Source: Lichenibacterium ramalinae
GTDB taxonomy: Bacteria > Pseudomonadota > Alphaproteobacteria > Rhizobiales > Beijerinckiaceae
Assembly: GCF_004137085.1 (NCBI RefSeq)
Contig: NZ_QYBC01000017.1
Span: 1-64,000 of the forward strand
Length of the DNA: 64,000 nucleotides
Reading direction: 5' to 3'
In this document: piece by piece, positions 63,180 through 64,000 of the stretch
How positions within the stretch are numbered: the first letter of the stretch is position 1
Layout: the number at the start of each line of letters is the position of its first letter
Made by a program: the position numbers and the translations under genes
The notes under the pieces: generated by a model
What the model was told of the DNA's origin: nothing
Databases searched by the model: none
What the model saw: only the letters and a program-made list of their open reading frames with translations

Positions 63180-63935
63180 ATGGGTCAGAAGGTCAATCCG
63201 ATCGGGTTGCGGCTCGGCATCAACCGCACCTGGGATTCGCGCTGGTTCGCCAGCAAGGCCGAGTACGGCAAGCTGCTGCACGAGGACATGAAGATCCGCG
63301 AGGTCCTCATGGCGGCGTTGAAGCAGGCGGCGATCTCCAAGATCGTCATCGAGCGTCCGCACCGGAAGTGCCGCGTCACCATCCACTCGGCGCGTCCGGG
63401 CGTGGTGATCGGCAAGAAGGGCGCCGACATCGACAAGCTGCGCAAGATGGTGGGCAAGGTCACGACCTCCGAGGTGGTGATCAACATCGTCGAGGTCCGC
63501 AAGCCCGAGATCGACGCCACGCTGGTGGCCGATTCGATCGCCCAGCAGCTCGAGCGCCGCGTCGCGTTCCGTCGCGCCATGAAGCGCGCCGTGCAGTCCG
63601 CCATGCGCCTCGGCGCCGAGGGCATCCGGATCAACTGCTCGGGTCGCCTGGGCGGCGCCGAGATCGCCCGCCAGGAATGGTACCGTGAAGGCCGCGTGCC
63701 GCTGCATACGCTGCGCGCCGACGTCGACTACGGCGTCGCCACCGCCAACACGGCCTACGGCACTTGCGGCATCAAGGTGTGGATCTTCAAGGGCGAGATC
63801 CTCGAGCACGATCCCATGGCGCAGGACAAGCGCGCCGCCGCGCAGGAGCATGCGCCGGGTGGCGAGCGTCGCCGCCGCGACGACGACCGCGGGGGCCGCG
63901 ACCGCGATCGCGACCGCCGGCGCGAACGGGCCTGA
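63180..63935 (+). CDS. rpsC: 30S ribosomal protein S3
   Basis: Encodes 251 residues: [23 protein letters not shown], the KH domain [49 protein letters not shown] and [13 protein letters not shown] charged Arg/Asp-rich tail (about 225-251) is typical of this class. S3 forms the mRNA entry tunnel. The last gene in the window. Confidence 0.98.
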   Translation: MGQKVNPIGLRLGINRTWDSRWFASKAEYGKLLHEDMKIREVLMAALKQAAISKIVIERPHRKCRVTIHSARPGVVIGKKGADIDKLRKMVGKVTTSEVVINIVEVRKPEIDATLVADSIAQQLERRVAFRRAMKRAVQSAMRLGAEGIRINCSGRLGGAEIARQEWYREGRVPLHTLRADVDYGVATANTAYGTCGIKVWIFKGEILEHDPMAQDKRAAAQEHAPGGERRRRDDDRGGRDRDRDRRRERA

Positions 63936-64000
63936 CCGGTCTGTCTCTCAAAGGGGCGCGGGCCGCCGTGAGGCAGGTTCGCGCCTTCGGTGCACGTTGA
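63936..64000 (+). other. Start of the rpsC-rplP gap, cut by the window end
   Basis: 65 bases after rpsC without a start codon for rplP (L16), which is expected next. Nothing else is seen. Confidence 0.6.

Overview
This is a GC-rich chromosomal window (roughly 70% G+C, little intergenic space) from an alphaproteobacterium, most likely Hyphomicrobiales (rhizobia/Methylobacteriaceae-like). The order ubiG / lysC-ptsP-prfA, an IalB-family periplasmic protein, a DUF3606 protein, a one-helix SecE, and the order tRNA-Trp-secE-nusG-rplKA-rplJL-rpoBC-rpsG-fusA-tuf-S10 operon all point there. The genus cannot be fixed from the sequence. No transposase, integrase, phage gene or CRISPR array was seen.

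Region 1 (about 0.1-13 kb) is a type II secretion (T2SS) locus. One operon on the minus strand runs gspE-F-G-H-I-J. A divergent plus-strand operon runs gspD-(prepilin peptidase)-gspK-L-M. A separate small HR-domain protein of the GspC/GspN type follows at 12.55 kb. The secretin carries a lipobox, and a Tat-signal ferritin-like protein sits between gspM and the GspC/N-like gene. Two copies of a diverged intergenic repeat bracket the main cluster; a third lies upstream of a ClC channel gene at 15.7 kb.

Region 2 (13-42 kb) is mixed housekeeping and accessory DNA: an MBL-fold hydrolase, a ClC channel, small conserved proteins, tRNA-Ser(GGA) beside a gene-poor, compositionally odd stretch (18.1-19.5 kb), msrA, mepA, rppH, a probable 6S RNA in front of 5-formyl-THF cyclo-ligase and ymdB, an MFS permease, three VOC proteins, an Lrp/AsnC regulator, an Asp/Glu racemase, a class II amidotransferase, benE, ubiG, lysC, ptsP and prfA. 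prmC, which often follows prfA, is not there; an AT-richer VOC gene occupies the site. LysE, a peptide/oligopeptide-type binding protein, ialB and hspQ follow.

Region 3 (42-64 kb) is the transcription/translation supercluster: tRNA-Trp, secE, nusG, rplK, rplA, rplJ, rplL, rpoB, rpoC, then rpsG, fusA, tuf and the S10 operon from rpsJ to rpsC (the window ends before rplP). Strong hairpins punctuate it between rplA/rplJ, rplL/rpoB, rpoB/rpoC and after rpoC. The main anomaly is that rpsL (S12), expected just before rpsG, is absent as a gene. Only its last 19 codons plus stop remain recognisable immediately before rpsG. The rpoC-rpsG gap instead holds an orphan PAS-like protein, a good sigma70-type promoter and a hairpin-rich leader.
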